This document shows, in pieces, positions 1-12,740 of a stretch of 64,000 bases of DNA. Made by a program: the position numbers and the translations under genes. The stretch lies in assembly GCA_013398295.1 (NCBI GenBank), contig VZSF01001349.1, forward strand, positions 948,182-1,012,181, given 5' to 3'. The notes under the pieces were generated by a model. It was not told the DNA's origin and did not search any database. It was given only the letters and a program-made list of their open reading frames with translations. The stretch is from Chionis minor. Taxonomy: Eukaryota; Chordata; Aves; Charadriiformes; Chionididae. Positions within the stretch are counted from its first letter, which is position 1; each line of letters starts with the position of its first letter.

Positions 1-594
1 CGAAGCCCTGACTGGGTAGAAGTGCTGCCTGAAGGGCAGTGACCTTCAAAACACCACATAGATGGGAAGGTGGATGGGGGATTGAGTGATAATTCTTTCT
101 AGTAATTCCACGCTGGGTTTTCACAGAGCGAAGTCCATGTGTTGAGCGCTTATTTGGGGCGGGGGGTGTGGAGAATTGGCAGATAACTATAGACCTTCAG
201 TGTCAGAGAACCTCCAAAGCAATTAGTATAAAGCACATCTGTCTGAGTTATCTCCTGAGATCATGTGGTATCACATGGGCATATGGGATAGAAATAATTT
301 TTTTTTCAGAGTTCCTATTAAACTTAAAGTAGTATTCAATAAAGGACATTCCTTTGACCTAAGAAGGAAATTCTTCTGCAGGTGACACGAGAGGTTATGC
401 TTACAGGTAATGCTTGCAACGTGGCAATTACAGATGCTCAGGAGCTAATTATTGAAGCTAGAGGAAAAGGGGCCACTTCATTAATCTTGCCATGAGAAAC
501 GTTTTTAGGGGCAGAACTGCTGAAATACTCAAATGGCATGTTAATATTTTACTTAAAAAGTAAAAAATAAAACCTACACTCTTGAGACTTTCGG
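1..594. other. Unannotated AT-rich DNA
   Basis: I recognise no gene or repeat here. The sequence is mixed AT-rich DNA with a short poly-T run near 299-306 and a G-rich stretch near 157-168. The only open frame of note (minus strand, 66 codons) has no recognisable motif and is treated as chance. Confidence 0.6.
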
Positions 595-860
595 GATGCA
601 GTGAGGGCTGGGTCCTGCCTGGGGACCAGGAGCTGTGGGGAACCCTTGGACTGGCCAAACTTCTCTTGCAGCCCCAGCGAAGGCGCAGGGGGTCAGCCCC
701 CAGCCTTGCAGCCCCAGCGAAGGCGCAGGGGGTCAGCCCCCAGCCCAGACATCAGGCACCTCTGGGGACGGGATGAGGGCAGGCCAGGATGTCAGTTCCC
801 CAGTGAGGGGTCAGGATCAGGTTCGGTGAAGGTAAGCAGGGTCAGACACAGCCCCAGGTG
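595..860. other. GC-rich patch with splice-site-like edges
   Basis: This block is much richer in G and C than its flanks and is open in all three plus-strand frames, because stop codons are rare in GC-rich sequence. It contains a 40-bp tandem duplication (listed separately). A pyrimidine-rich acceptor-like site ends at 670 (ttctcttgcag) and a donor-like site starts at 832 (gaag followed by gtaagc), so 671-831 could in principle be an exon. None of the three frames gives a recognisable protein, and the 40-bp duplication shifts the reading frame, which argues against a conserved coding role. A degraded GC-rich repeat is an equally good explanation. Confidence 0.4.
666..745. repeat. Perfect 40-bp tandem duplication
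   Basis: Two identical 40-bp units lie head to tail at 666-705 and 706-745, each starting ttgcagccccag and ending cagcccccagcc-like sequence. Each unit carries a small hairpin-forming core (ggggg, tcag, ccccc). The perfect identity suggests a recent duplication or a two-copy minisatellite. Because 40 is not a multiple of three, a copy-number change here would shift any reading frame across it. Confidence 0.9.
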
Positions 861-3800
861 AAGGAGGTTATGGCCACATAAAACAGAAAATGATGTAATG
901 TATGATGTGCTTGTAATGATTTGTGCATGTTTTTAGCCACTGTAAAGGCTAATGAAGTAGTTTATCAATATGCCATCAGATCTATATGGAATGTGTCTTT
1001 CTTTTTGGTAAAATTTTTTCCTGCTAATACACTGTTTGATAGCATCTTATGTCATTGACAAATATATTTGATCTACTGCTCTTCTATTTCCTTTTTAGTA
1101 CTCAAATTTGTTGGTGGTAATATCAAGTGAGGAAAAACGGTCTCGTAGCTTACTAGCCCTCTTCTGCTCACCCATAAGAGTAGTAAAGGAAGGTTCATTG
1201 TAATTCTGCAAGTTTATGAAGGTGAGAGGCAGAACAGTATATAGATTGCTCACAGCTTCAGATGTACTTTCTCAGCGATCAATACCGAAACATGTTATCT
1301 GGAGGCAGAAATTTGCTGTGCATTTAAACCAAACATACTTGACTAGGCTTACTGATCTCCAGTAAGAGTCTAGAAAGACATCTCTCTTAGAATTATTGCT
1401 GAAATGCTTATAAGAGTACAAAGAGAAAAACCGACAATATCTGGGCAAGCATCAGTTGTCAGAGACATTTTTCAAATGGGGATAAAAGGCTCAGAAGGTG
1501 TTCAAGTATCAGGAATCTACTTAGCTTAATATCAGTATATTCTTGGAGCTCTTTTTTGTTAATAGCTCTATGGGGGAAAGGGTTTGGAGGTAAATTCTGC
1601 TTTCTCTAGGCGCAATTTATCGTTAGAAGCTCATATCAAATATTTTGAGCCATTAAGAGCTACTCTATTTATCACACACGAGTATGCAGAAGATTTTGAA
1701 AGAACTATTGTGCAGCGGTTGTGAAAACTTGCTTCCTGTGAAGAAAGGAAAGAAAATTCATGTTCCAGTGCCTATCTGCTACCCTGAGTCTGCACTGATT
1801 CGTGTAGTTATTATCAGACCGCTAGAGACAGTGCTCTATTAGAGGCAGTATCTTATCATAGTATTTACAATTGCCCTTTGCTCAACGGTTCTTTCATGGT
1901 CGATCGTAGTATCCTTTTGAAGTAAAAATAATGGCATAAGATGAGATCCCTTTTGTTTAGCTGCTGTTAGGTTCAATAGTTGTGGTACTGAGTGATGGTG
2001 TTTCATAACCAAATGAAGTGCAGGAGCATATCTTTATTCTGCTCCCATAGCGCCCTTGATAAACTTTCCTTCAAAGAGCAGGACTATGGATAGGAGTAAA
2101 GACTAAGTTTAGTGTTGCAGTTTGAAAAAACTAAACTCTCAGAACACATAATACTTTTTGTTTTGAAACGAGGAATGATTAATATTTTTTTTGCCTCTGC
2201 TGTCCGGTTCATGTCCGTTCTATTTTTACTTTTCATTTTGTACTGATTTACATACCTCAAACATATCTCGATATATCAGCCTGAGCCTTAACTTTCCTGA
2301 AGAACACAACAACTTATAATTAGGCTTGACTTATGTATGCTAACGCATCACATGGGTCAGACAACCAGGGGAGCTCCAGTAAAATGAAATACTAAATGGG
2401 TAAGCCATAAAAGCTACCTGTTGGCATTTGTTTTGTGGTGGTGTTTTTTTTAAACTCTTAATGTGATGTTCTTTCACTCTAATTTGTAGGGTGATATTAG
2501 ACTTTTAGTCATTTCTTGCCTAAATCAAGATTCTTGCCTCACATGTACATTCCTTCAGGCTATGATAGTTAGAGGGAAATTTCATGCAGGTGTGTGATTA
2601 TTCAGCTCATCTGAAGTGCTCTATAAAACTCAATGTCTGTTGCAAATTAAATGTGGGGAATGCGTATTTTTTTCCCAAGCACTAGAATGAAAAGATGCTT
2701 CTCATTATGAAATCACATACAGAAGTATTTATTGGAAGTGGCTACTATTGAGACTCTGGAAGAGAGTAGAGAAATTTGGGAAGTGAATGAAAAACCTATG
2801 CTACGCAGACATTATTCACTGAAAGTGATTCTTTTTTGGTAGGATGAAAATATTTTTGTGCGTTAAGCCATTCAATTTTATTTCTATCGAATGTGAACTG
2901 TGCATGAATTTTTTTCATAGAAAGCGTAGCAATTAGTTACAGATCAATTGATAAAAGAAATAGTATCAGTAGAATTTTTCATTCCCAAAGGATATATGCC
3001 ACACTTTGGAAATCATGGAAACACACACGTTGCAGTGAAAAAGGGTGAAAATCCCAGCAGTCAAGGTATCCAGTCAGGGTCTCTGCTGCCAAAACTTGTG
3101 CTTTCAAGGGAATTATTTCCTAGAGGAAGGGTTTTTCTTTTTCTTTATATTTTTTTTTTAAATTTTTACTTTTTTTTTTTAAATGAAAAAGCAAGCCTCA
3201 AAACCGGAGGTGTTGGAAGTGGCATTGGCTAAAGCTGCTGTTGTAGATGAGGGTCAGGAAATAAAATTACCTGAACTGAATCCAGTAGAGTTAATGAAGT
3301 GATAGTGCCTAAGAGCTCTACAAACTCCATGATTAAGGTCACATGAAAACATTTAGCAAAAAGGGAGAAAAAGGCACTGATTTCTGAAAACCTCTCTGTG
3401 AAAGGGAGTTGAGGATAATTCTCTTTTTTCTTCTGAAAGCATACTATGTTTGCTGCTGAATTTTAGATTCTAAATATGTACATTACCCACACAAATTGCT
3501 GCCTCAATACAGTAGACAGTGCATTAGGATTTTGCTGTTTCAGTGCGCTCCGAGAACTGATCAGAGTGACTTTTAAGTGTCTTTACCAAGAGATCGCTTG
3601 TATGAGTAAGATTTCTTACGCAATCTTCATGTTGTTTTTTTTCTTCTCCTCCCACAGTGTACGTGTATATTTCCCACAAGTATTTCTTCAAAGAGGGCCA
3701 CTTTTAGGTATCCTGAAATGGCCTTTGTTTCTTGTTAAAGCTCTACCTGTATCTCTGCCAGAGGCAGATGAGCCAGAGCACGGGCTGTGGTGTAGCACAG

Positions 3801-6754
3801 TTCGCTGAGATTTCTGCTGTTCTGCCTCCTGCAATCAGCGCTACTGAGTAGCAGTATATAATAACCCAGACAAAATATATCCTGAGATTTTTATTTCTTC
3901 TGCCTGTCCTTATTATTCGCTATAGGACTGTGGCATCTTTCTACAGTTTTTGTTTCCCTGCCTTCTTAGATCAGCCCTGGAAGTAGTTGGAGTTGGACTT
4001 TCTGGATGCTGGAGACCTGTTTGGGATTATCGCCCTTGCTAGGGGTGGTGTCAATATTCCTCATACAGCAGGGGCATAAAGATTAAATGAAAGCAGCGTA
4101 ATCCTGAAGGCTAATTAGTTGAACGGTAGTTGAATTACCTATTGCTTACCTATCACAAAGCTAATTCGGGCTTTTTTTGGTTTTTTTTTCTGCACGTATG
4201 TGTTCACAGACTGGGGGAAATTGGAAAACTTAGAGAAAGATTTAAGGCTGACTCTATGTTGGTGTTGCACTTAACTAAAGAAAATTAAATTATTCCCTAT
4301 CTATCATTACATTGGCAATGAGAGTTATTTCCCATATTTTCATCGTAAGCTTCTAATTCCTTTGATTAGTACAGGCTTATGTTTTATATTTACCCTGGAT
4401 TTCATATACCACATTTTTAATGTACCTTGAAAGACCACCAAGTGGCTTAAATACAAGCCCTCCAAAATCAGCAGGGTTTGTGGGTCTGGTGAAAAACATA
4501 TTTCCAAGTTTTATTTGTTGTAGAATGACAAGTAGAACTGATGAGCACAGTTTTTCATAGGCTCACTATGTAATGTGGCGGTGGTTGTGAACCTTCAGTG
4601 AATGATGGCATTAAGTGGCTTACCTTGAAACTTACAGGATGACAGCAGTAATTTTAATTCTATGTACTCTATACTCAATTAACAAATTATTATGAAGCTG
4701 CAGATGGTGTTTTCATTTATCTCTGAGACTATTTAAATTTTGGAATTAAATTATTCTTTAGGTAACTTGGTACATATTGTAATTTATACATAACCACGAG
4801 GAATCAACATCTCTAAATGATCCTGAATCTGTAATCCAAAATATATTATAGTAGGTGATTGTCAGTCTTTAGCTGCTGAGTTGATTGCATAGCACTTTGA
4901 CAAGCAGATGTTACTAGGGAGACATTAGCATCTTGGGGGTTTTTTTATAAACCTTACTTATTATAATATTCTTCCCTTCGTTTCTGAAATATAATCTTAT
5001 TAAAGAAAAACTCGAGGTTTTTTTTCCCTTATGTTCCCATTATCTGTTTTTGTAAAGAAGTGGGCTGTATTTATTATTGCTGTTATGCAAGATTTGAAGC
5101 AAATCTCCATATGGTGGTAATACATTCTTCTTTGATCAGATAAATGCTTTTTAGGCTTTATCATAACATTTCCATAGCAAAGTCAGGTTCTTTTGCAAAT
5201 TAAAGTACTATGAAAGGGATTTGACAGTTATAGAAGTGAATGCTATCTACACTTAGTAACTAGGACACACAAACCTTTTGCTGGCCAGATAATCTTACAG
5301 TATCACTTCATTACAAAATGTCACATCAGAAATAGCATTTTAGGGGTTTTGCATGCTCCTTATTTCCTTTAGAGAGCAAAAATCTTTGCAATTTTCCCAA
5401 CTTTCTTCATAATGAGAGATTCAGCATAAAGAACGCATTGTATTTGTGCTGTGGTCTGATTCTCTCATCAAGCACTTGCTATGTTCCAGATAATTTTAAC
5501 AAATGTGCTAGTGTGTAACAGTTAAAAGAGTTATGGCTGTACAATTCCTTCAAGCCATTTGCCGAGTTCCCAATGACGATAATACGAGATCTATGCGTGG
5601 AATGAAAGCTGGTCTGCAGTTTGCACCTGCTGTTAGGGTCTCTGCTAATTCACAGTTTCTCAAGATGAATGAGAAGTGGAAGTGATTTTTTTTTTTTCTT
5701 GTGGCTTTCTCCTTGCTTTGCTATGGAGATGATGTTGGGCAGGTTTACCAACCATTTTTAGAATCTTAATCTATGTCTTTATTCTTCAACTTGTAAGACA
5801 TTCCCATTGACTTCTGTTTAAACTATCTTAAAATACATTGAATACTACTTGAAAATTATGTAGGCTAAATGTATACTTAGAACATGATTTTTTTTCCTTA
5901 GTAGTTTTCTGTAGTCTGATCAGATACCTACTGTCTGTATTGAAGTTAAAAACAGACTGCTGACATCCATCCTACACGTGTACTGTCAAATATCTTCACG
6001 ACAAGAGGTCTGCAAAACTCTCAGTAGGTGAGTGCAGGTTTTAAGGGAGGGTGCTAGAATACCGAATGAGATTGCAAATGTGAATTTTGGAATGAATAGT
6101 ACGGGTAACGGAGGAAAGAAGATGGTCCCCTGGCCTGAGAAAGGAAGGGGAATGACATATTTTTTTTTATATGCTTGCATGGATGAGATTGCACCCACAT
6201 ACATGTCTATAAATGCTGTTTAACCTACGTTGCTGTAAGCTGTACTACAGGAGCAGCAAAAGGTGTGTTAGGCAACAGTCCTTCACGTGACATTGTAGGG
6301 ACACGCTGTAACTTGGAGGCAATGAAGCTGACACTAACCATAGCGAAAAAATGAAATGGAGCCTTTTTGGTGCCGGTAACTGTCAAAACTTGTCCCTTCT
6401 TTATAGCTTTAGCACCTGCTATTTGGACCTGCCATTTTTGGACCTGGTGAGGTGTTCCTGTTTGACAGCTATGTCCTCTCCGTGGTCGCAAGTGTAGTGT
6501 GGAGATGGCAGAGTTACTCTTGCTTATAAAGAGATAATGCTATATTTGCTCACTGTGCCCACTGCTGTGTTCAAACCCAAGCTGTGAAACTCCCCCTACA
6601 TCATCCCCAATGGCTTGTGCTTCTGGGCAGTGACACCACAATGTGGGGTCTGGGATTTGACACCAAGACCTGTTCTCACCGGCGTATTTGTGCCTGTCTG
6701 CCAGTAGTTCGGTCGCATTTTCAGGAGCCTTGTTTAGCTTTCATTGACAGGGTT
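861..6754. other. Unannotated AT-rich DNA
   Basis: I see no gene or clearly identifiable repeat over these 5.9 kb. Landmarks are T-rich runs at 3150-3180, 4165-4191 and 5685-5699. A short stretch at 5801-5818 (ttcccattgacttctg) resembles a phrase recurring in old amniote repeats. Open frames reach about 110 codons and show no family motif; the one at 3476-3808 includes a T-rich hydrophobic stretch that simply reflects base composition. Confidence 0.55.
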
Positions 6755-6760
6755 GTTGCT

Positions 6761-6882
6761 TTTCGGGTTTTTTCTTGTTTGTTTTGGTTTGCGTGTTTGT
6801 GGGGGTTTTTTTTTTGGTTGGGTTGGTTTTGTGTTTGGTTTATTGTGTGTTTTGGTTTTGGGGTTTTTGTTGGGTGTTTTTT
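6761..6882 (+). repeat. T/G-rich low-complexity tract
   Basis: About 120 bases on the plus strand are almost entirely T and G, with runs of g (up to five) between runs of t (up to ten) and phrases such as ggttgggttggttttg. The plus strand has almost no A or C across the core. It is not a clean microsatellite. The G runs could allow G-quadruplex or strand-asymmetric structures, but this is inference. Open frames on both strands across it (Trp/Phe/Gly-rich on plus, Lys/Asn/Gln-rich on minus) are composition artefacts. Confidence 0.85.
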
Positions 6883-8990
6883 GAGACACACTGATCCATA
6901 GTCACAGATCATAACCAAAAAGGGTGCAGAAGACCACTTGACTTGTCTTCTCTACCTAGTCTCGTACATAGTGATTCTGGTGTTTTCTCAGTTGTAGGTA
7001 TATGCCCTATTTTTCCCTATCCTCTTAATTTTCAATATTTCAAAAATCGAGGTTAGAATATCCATGAGGGCACCACATGACTAGTGTATGTCTGTTCAGG
7101 GGAATGTGACCCCTGTATCATTTTACCTGAAATCTGTACTTATTTCAGTCTGTATTTTTCCTTTGGAAGTCAGATGACTGTTTTAAGTAGTTGGGTTTTT
7201 TTCTAATACAAATTCTTGTTTATAAGCACAGATTAGCCATCTTTGCTATGGAATTAGCATAACCAACTTTAGCCCTCAATTTGAATTCAAGGTTCTCCTC
7301 ACTTTGAGAGAGGTGTACTGTGCCTGACCCAGCCATCGGCCAGAATCCAACGCTAGCTGAAATGATAGTTCTACCTTAAAACAGTACCAAACCTGGAATC
7401 CAGTGGTTTTTTTTCTTGAGCCTTTTCACTTAATGTCAGAGTCCTCTAACAAAAGCTATGCTCTCAAAGCTGTTGTAAAGAATAATGTCAAACCGAAGTA
7501 ATTATTGTTCAAACATTTTCCATATTTCATACTGTATGATCTTTTTTCATATTCGTACGATGTTTCTGTTTTCATTGGAACAGGTACAATGAGTTTAATA
7601 CTCTTTTATTAAATTCCATTTCTAATAACTATAAAGAATTCCATTCTTTTGCTCTCTACAGTTCATGCTTTAGCATACTGCTCACCTTTCTTTAGTTTGC
7701 CAAAGAAACGCAGGGTGAATACTTGCTGCTCAAATGAACAGGAAATAAAAGGTCCTTTTTTAATTTGATACATGACATGATGTCATGAATAAGAAGAGTC
7801 TGAGTATTGAGAAGTCAGAGGTATCCTGGGTTGTCTTACAGCTGCAGAGTCAATCAGCAAGTTGTCTGTGAGCCTTTGTCACAACGGCATTCGCAGGAGA
7901 AAACCTCAGATGCAATGGTCTGATGCAATTGGAAAGGGGACTCTGGTAAATAGAAGCTTTTGGAGGATGGTTATTGCATTTTGGATTGTAAAAAGTGATA
8001 GTAAATGAGTTCCTGTCTTGAGCCGGAGTCATTCCTAAAATTGTTTTGGGTAGTCTTGCACAGCTACACAATCGCTATGCACTGTGGGCTCAGTGTAGTG
8101 GGTGCAAACTACAGTTTGTACTGTAGAACTACTACTTTGTGGTAGAAAGTGCAATGGCCTTGGAAGTACTTCACGTGGGTGAAGCTCACTGTGGTTACAA
8201 AGCAGTGTAAAACGTGTTTTTTCCAGGTCAGAACATAAGTCCAAAAACTAACAGGGTGCATAGATCACTTGTTATGCATGAATCGTGGCAATAAACAAGG
8301 AAATATTATATTAGGATTAACAAGGCATAGATTCAGGAGTTTCATGAATTAGAAGACGTTAATCTACCTGCAGAGAAGCCGAGTATTTGTGTAGTTAATG
8401 CATTTCGTTTGCTTTTTACCAATGGATCAAATTATTTCAAGTACCTTTTCAAGAAGCCAGCTGGGAAAGATGTTAGCCTAATTAAAGGTTCTTTCTTTTT
8501 TCAGGGGAAACTTTATTATTTTTTTTACATGTGATCAGTATTGGCAGGTGGTTCTGTCTCCATTGGAAACAAACATCGTTCCAACCAAATGAGGTGCAAA
8601 AGCCAGTTGATTTGAATATATAACTGATTTGTAAATTGCTAGTCTATTAAATTTTAAAGAAATGTGTCAGTTTCTTACAGACTGTAAAGCTAATCCAGGA
8701 AATAACTGGTTTAGATGTGTATTTTTTGAAATATTATTGGAAGTACATGCTCGGCTGGGGTTCTTTTAACTGTGTATTCTGATCTTGCTTTAAAGGAGTC
8801 TTGAGGAAAAATTCCCAACTACGTGGAAGTTCATTTTTTAAAGTCTTTTTTTTTTTTTTATTTTTCTGGTCCCTAGAAGCCACCACTTAGTCAGTGTCGC
8901 GGCGTTTTGTGGACAGGGAGAGCATCTACAGCTCTACAGTGCTTGGAGAGCTAATGGGCAAATCCAGCCAAGGCAACAGTCTGGTTTACG
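6883..8990. other. Unannotated AT-rich DNA
   Basis: No gene or clear repeat is visible. There is a poly-T run at about 8846-8859. Minus-strand open frames of about 70 codons between 7850 and 8244 lack recognisable domains. Confidence 0.55.
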
Positions 8991-9030
8991 TACGAAGGAA
9001 CTGAGACAAAGGGGCATTAAGCAATTTACA
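8991..9030 (+). repeat. Possible MIR-like SINE relic
   Basis: The stretch gaaggaactgagacaaa followed by gcattaagcaattta resembles the conserved core of mammalian-wide interspersed repeats (MIR), whose consensus has 'gaggaaactgaggca' then 'gttaagtaacttgcc'. Ancient MIR/CORE-SINE relics are known from many amniotes. The match is about 35-40 bases by eye, is imperfect and could be chance. Confidence 0.25.
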
Positions 9031-9485
9031 GTCTACGACAGAACCGAAAACTAAAAAAGCCTATACTACTTCCTCATATTTATCTAATGCAATTTCTAAA
9101 TGTACCTGCTAGATTCAGATCACTGAGTTTTCATTATTTTCCTGTAGTATAAACAGCTCTTTCCGGACTATGCTTAACGAAGTCTTTTCTCATCCTTCTA
9201 TTTTTTCAAGGCTGAATGATTCAAGTCTCAAAGCTTTTTCTCACCATAAAGAACTTTCTTAAATACACCTTGTAGACTTCCTGGCATCATTTCAGTTTTA
9301 TTTTGAAAGAGCTATTTTAAAAGAAAACATTTAAAGGTTCAAACATTTATACTGGACATCAGAGGAATTATTGTTGTTTTGTGGGGAAGGATTTTCTGTT
9401 TTGCTAGTGCTTCTTTTTTGAAACAAAACTGTGTCACAACCATCTTGTCCAGGAGAAATAATATAGTGAAACAGTAATTGCACAG

Positions 9486-9535
9486 CCTGGATGAAATCCT
9501 GGCTCAGTTAAAGTCAATGGAAACCTCTCACAGAT
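9486..9535. repeat. Probable ancient amniote repeat relic
   Basis: The phrases ctggatgaaatcctggctc and aagtcaatgg, spaced as seen here, match a motif common in old interspersed repeats of turtles, crocodilians and birds ('gatgaaatcctggcc...gaagtcaatgg'). This comes from memory of such sequences, not from a search, and I cannot assign a named family. The flanks show no further similarity I can recognise. Confidence 0.4.
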
Positions 9536-9776
9536 GACAATAAGACCGAAATTCTACCTGTTGGTTATATAGCTCAGGTGGACTAAGAAACTGCTAAATC
9601 GCCCATTATGCCTATTATGGTATTCTTTTTAGATCCATATAGATCCTTTAAAGTAACTTCTTTTTTTAATTATGATTTCTTTTTTTGCCTTGAATCTCTA
9701 AATTTTGTTGAAATCGACCCAGATAAAATATTTCTTGCCAGATCTGTTAAGCAAACTTGAGTTTCATTATTGACGT

Positions 9777-9813
9777 GATGAATCTTCTAGATAATGATGA
9801 ATCTTCTAGATAC
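9777..9813. repeat. 19-bp tandem duplication
   Basis: The unit gatgaatcttctagataat (9777-9795) is repeated immediately at 9796-9813 with only terminal differences. The unit contains a small palindromic ctag core. It looks like a simple replication-slippage duplication with no evident function. Confidence 0.85.
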
Positions 9814-12664
9814 AGTAATAAGCCAACAAAGAGCCTCATGAATATCCTATTTAATGCAGTTTTGTGTCCTGTATGACACCTTAAGCACTACCTTTCTTAT
9901 ATCCAAAAGATGCCTAGTCACGATTAGATAAATAACATAAAACTGGCTGGAGCACTTCCCTTGTCCACAGCAGGAAAATCCTACTTGCAGCTGTGTTTTA
10001 CTAATAATATTAGCTGATAATTTAGTAATAAATGCATGATGGGGGGAGGCGAGGAGAGGGAGAATTGAATTAATAGTGCAATTTCAGACTATTTGAAAAG
10101 TGTTTCCAGCTTCATTCGGAGTTATAATTGACCCACTGATGAAGCAAGATCCTCACGCTATGCAAGTTGCTGTAGCTTCATTGACATCAAAAGGCAAATT
10201 TAGCTGGATACAAATCCAGCTTGTCGACTCTAAAAATACAAAATAAAAGTCACTGCCAGACCAAATAATTTCAAAACTGAAAAGAGAGGACTGCTCAAAG
10301 TAATGTCAACCATCTGGAAGAGAGACTGCGTAGAAAGAAAAAAAAGTCTCTGTCCAAGTTATCAACTTTTCCAAAGCTTGTAACAAAAACATGAACCAGT
10401 CATTTTGGCAGGAGTTCAAGCAACAAAGCTGTGAAATGAACTGATAACTAGTCAAGGCCACACACGCCATGGCAATGAAATACAGTGAGATACTGCTACT
10501 TGTAATAAATGGAAAGAGAGTTGTAGGCAGATGGTCAGGACAATGGGAAGAAAAGACACTGCAAAGAAATCCCCCTGACAGAGCAAGTAGTATAAGCAAA
10601 ATAAATCTTTTTTTTTTTTAGAGTAGTTACTACTGACTTCGTCAATTTTGCTTGTGGATTAACTGCAGCTGAGAAACCATTTGTGAATGTTCAGGGTGGG
10701 TTTGGGGGGGTGGATAAAAATAAAAGCAGCTCGGTTCTTGACTCTTTTCTTCAGGACATCTTCCAACTCACACGTACTTAAAGCATCAGAAGTGATCTCC
10801 TGCTCCAGGAGATGGGTCATAATCTGATCGAGTACCAGATTAGAAATGAGATTTTTGCTCTGTTTACCTATGGGCAGAGTGTATATTGTGCTGTTCAAAA
10901 TGGCTGTGTGTTCTGGCAGGATGGATTAAAGGGACTGGAAAGGAGCCTGTAAGTTACCGGTTTATGACTATGCGTAGGTGGCTGGCTGTGTGACTCTGAG
11001 GAAATAACCTTTTTCCTTGAAGTTAGTCACTGGAAGGGCTGTTGCCAAACATAATTTTGATCATATGAGGCATTTTATTGCAGGCCCAGGTAAATAAAAA
11101 AAAAAATTATTTAAATATAGATGGATTACTAGCAGTAGCACTTTCCCAAAATACAGTCTGATTTTTCTTTTTTTTTTTTATGCTTGCCCATGGTCTCTCG
11201 TGCTCACTCCCCTCTCCCCCCGCCAGTAGAGACAAAGGTGTAGGAACTCTTGCAGATTCCTTGTGTACTTGCAATCCACAGGACTTAGTGCACACAAGGT
11301 GCAAACACCTGGGCATTGCTGCATACTCCATTTTTGCACTTCATCTTGTTCCTAAAGGAGACGATTTTAGAGCATGTCTTGATTTTTGTGGCAATATGCG
11401 CGTTTGGGATTGTTGTTGATAGCTTTATGCTCTGTTTTGAAACAAACATGGCTACACTGGCTGTTTTAAAGTTACTTACAATTTCTTTATTAGAACTTCT
11501 CGTACCGTGGCCTAAAGAAAATAATTTCTGCTTGTAGCACTCCTGAAATCTGCTCATGCAATCAGTGCAAAATCCTGTTAACGACTTTGTTGAATCAGAG
11601 ACATAAGGCATTCAGTGTTACTTTTGGTACACTCATAGTATGACAATACTTAGGCTCTGTTAATTGGAGAAATATTACTTGGCTTAGCTGTACAATGTCT
11701 TTCACAGCCTATAAGCAATGTTTCTTCTTCAAGAGAGCTTTCTGAAATGGGAAGAAACTCAACATTGACAGAAAATGCAGTGAGTCAGTCCTGACAGTTC
11801 CTCATAAATGATGTGACCTACATCTAAAGTAAAATTCTGTAGAAAATTTTCTGTCTGAAATAATAACTCTAAAAGTGACACTTGCCCTTTAGATATACAG
11901 ATACAAATAAAGGGTAAATTAATCATAGTGGATGAGTCATTTTAAAGATTACAAGCTTCCACGGTATTGTTATTATGAAAGTTTTGTTCCCTGAAGATGC
12001 TCTATACATGATAAGGTTTTAGAAATTTAATTGAAAAAGTTTAATAAAGAATTAAAATTATCATGTGCCCTTTTGCTGAAATACAAATGAACTAAGAGTT
12101 TCTTTGTAAAAGAAGCTAAGGTGAATAGCATGTTGGTATTCTTTTGAACACCATATCAACTTCTTGCTATTGTTAATAAAATTATGGTTGGTTTACTGGG
12201 TGAAATGATTTTAAAATAAATAGCTTCTGTGCAGATATTACAAAGATTTCGATATCACTGTTTCACAGTGTTGAGATAATGGGAGAGAAGACACTTAAAG
12301 GTCATTGCTTATGCTGTAGTTATATGTCTTACAATGCTTGAATGATGTTTTTAAAAGAGTAGCTGAATACTTGCAGGATTGATATTCTTCCAGATGCTGA
12401 CAAACATACATCTATCCAGATAATGGAAATTATTCCCTTTTTATATGTGTTTGTTCGTATAAATACAACGCGTAGTGCATTCAGCTGTAACTCATGAATA
12501 AATCTTGAAGATGCACGAGGGATCAGAGCATTCAAATCTGATTTTCAACCGAAGGGAAGAAAAAGTTTGAATTGGATTTCTTTAGTCCATTGGGAAGAGG
12601 TGATTTCATTTAACCCCTTCTGTTAAAAATACTTGCCAAGCTATAAGTCTGCAGAATTTTGGTA
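9814..12664. other. Unannotated AT-rich DNA
   Basis: No gene or identifiable repeat is seen. T runs occur near 10605-10619 and 11168-11179. Overlapping open frames on both strands between 11107 and 11611 (up to 108 codons) show no family motif, no codon-level sign of selection that I can see and no clear splice sites. Confidence 0.55.
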
Positions 12665-12740
12665 GAGATTTTCAAAGGCACCCAAGGGAATCAGCAGTTA
12701 ACTCCCACTGAAATACGGCAGTAAAGCCTATTGAATTCTA
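12665..12740. repeat. Probable ancient amniote repeat relic
   Basis: The stretch begins gattttcaaaggcaccc and continues through gttaactcccactgaaat and a degraded 'ttgaattcta'. This matches the pattern of an old dispersed amniote element that reads 'gattttcaaaggcacctaag...aactcccattgaaatcaatggg', abundant in turtle and crocodilian genomes and found as relics in birds. The family assignment is from memory only. Orientation is uncertain because such elements contain internal inverted repeats. Confidence 0.45.
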
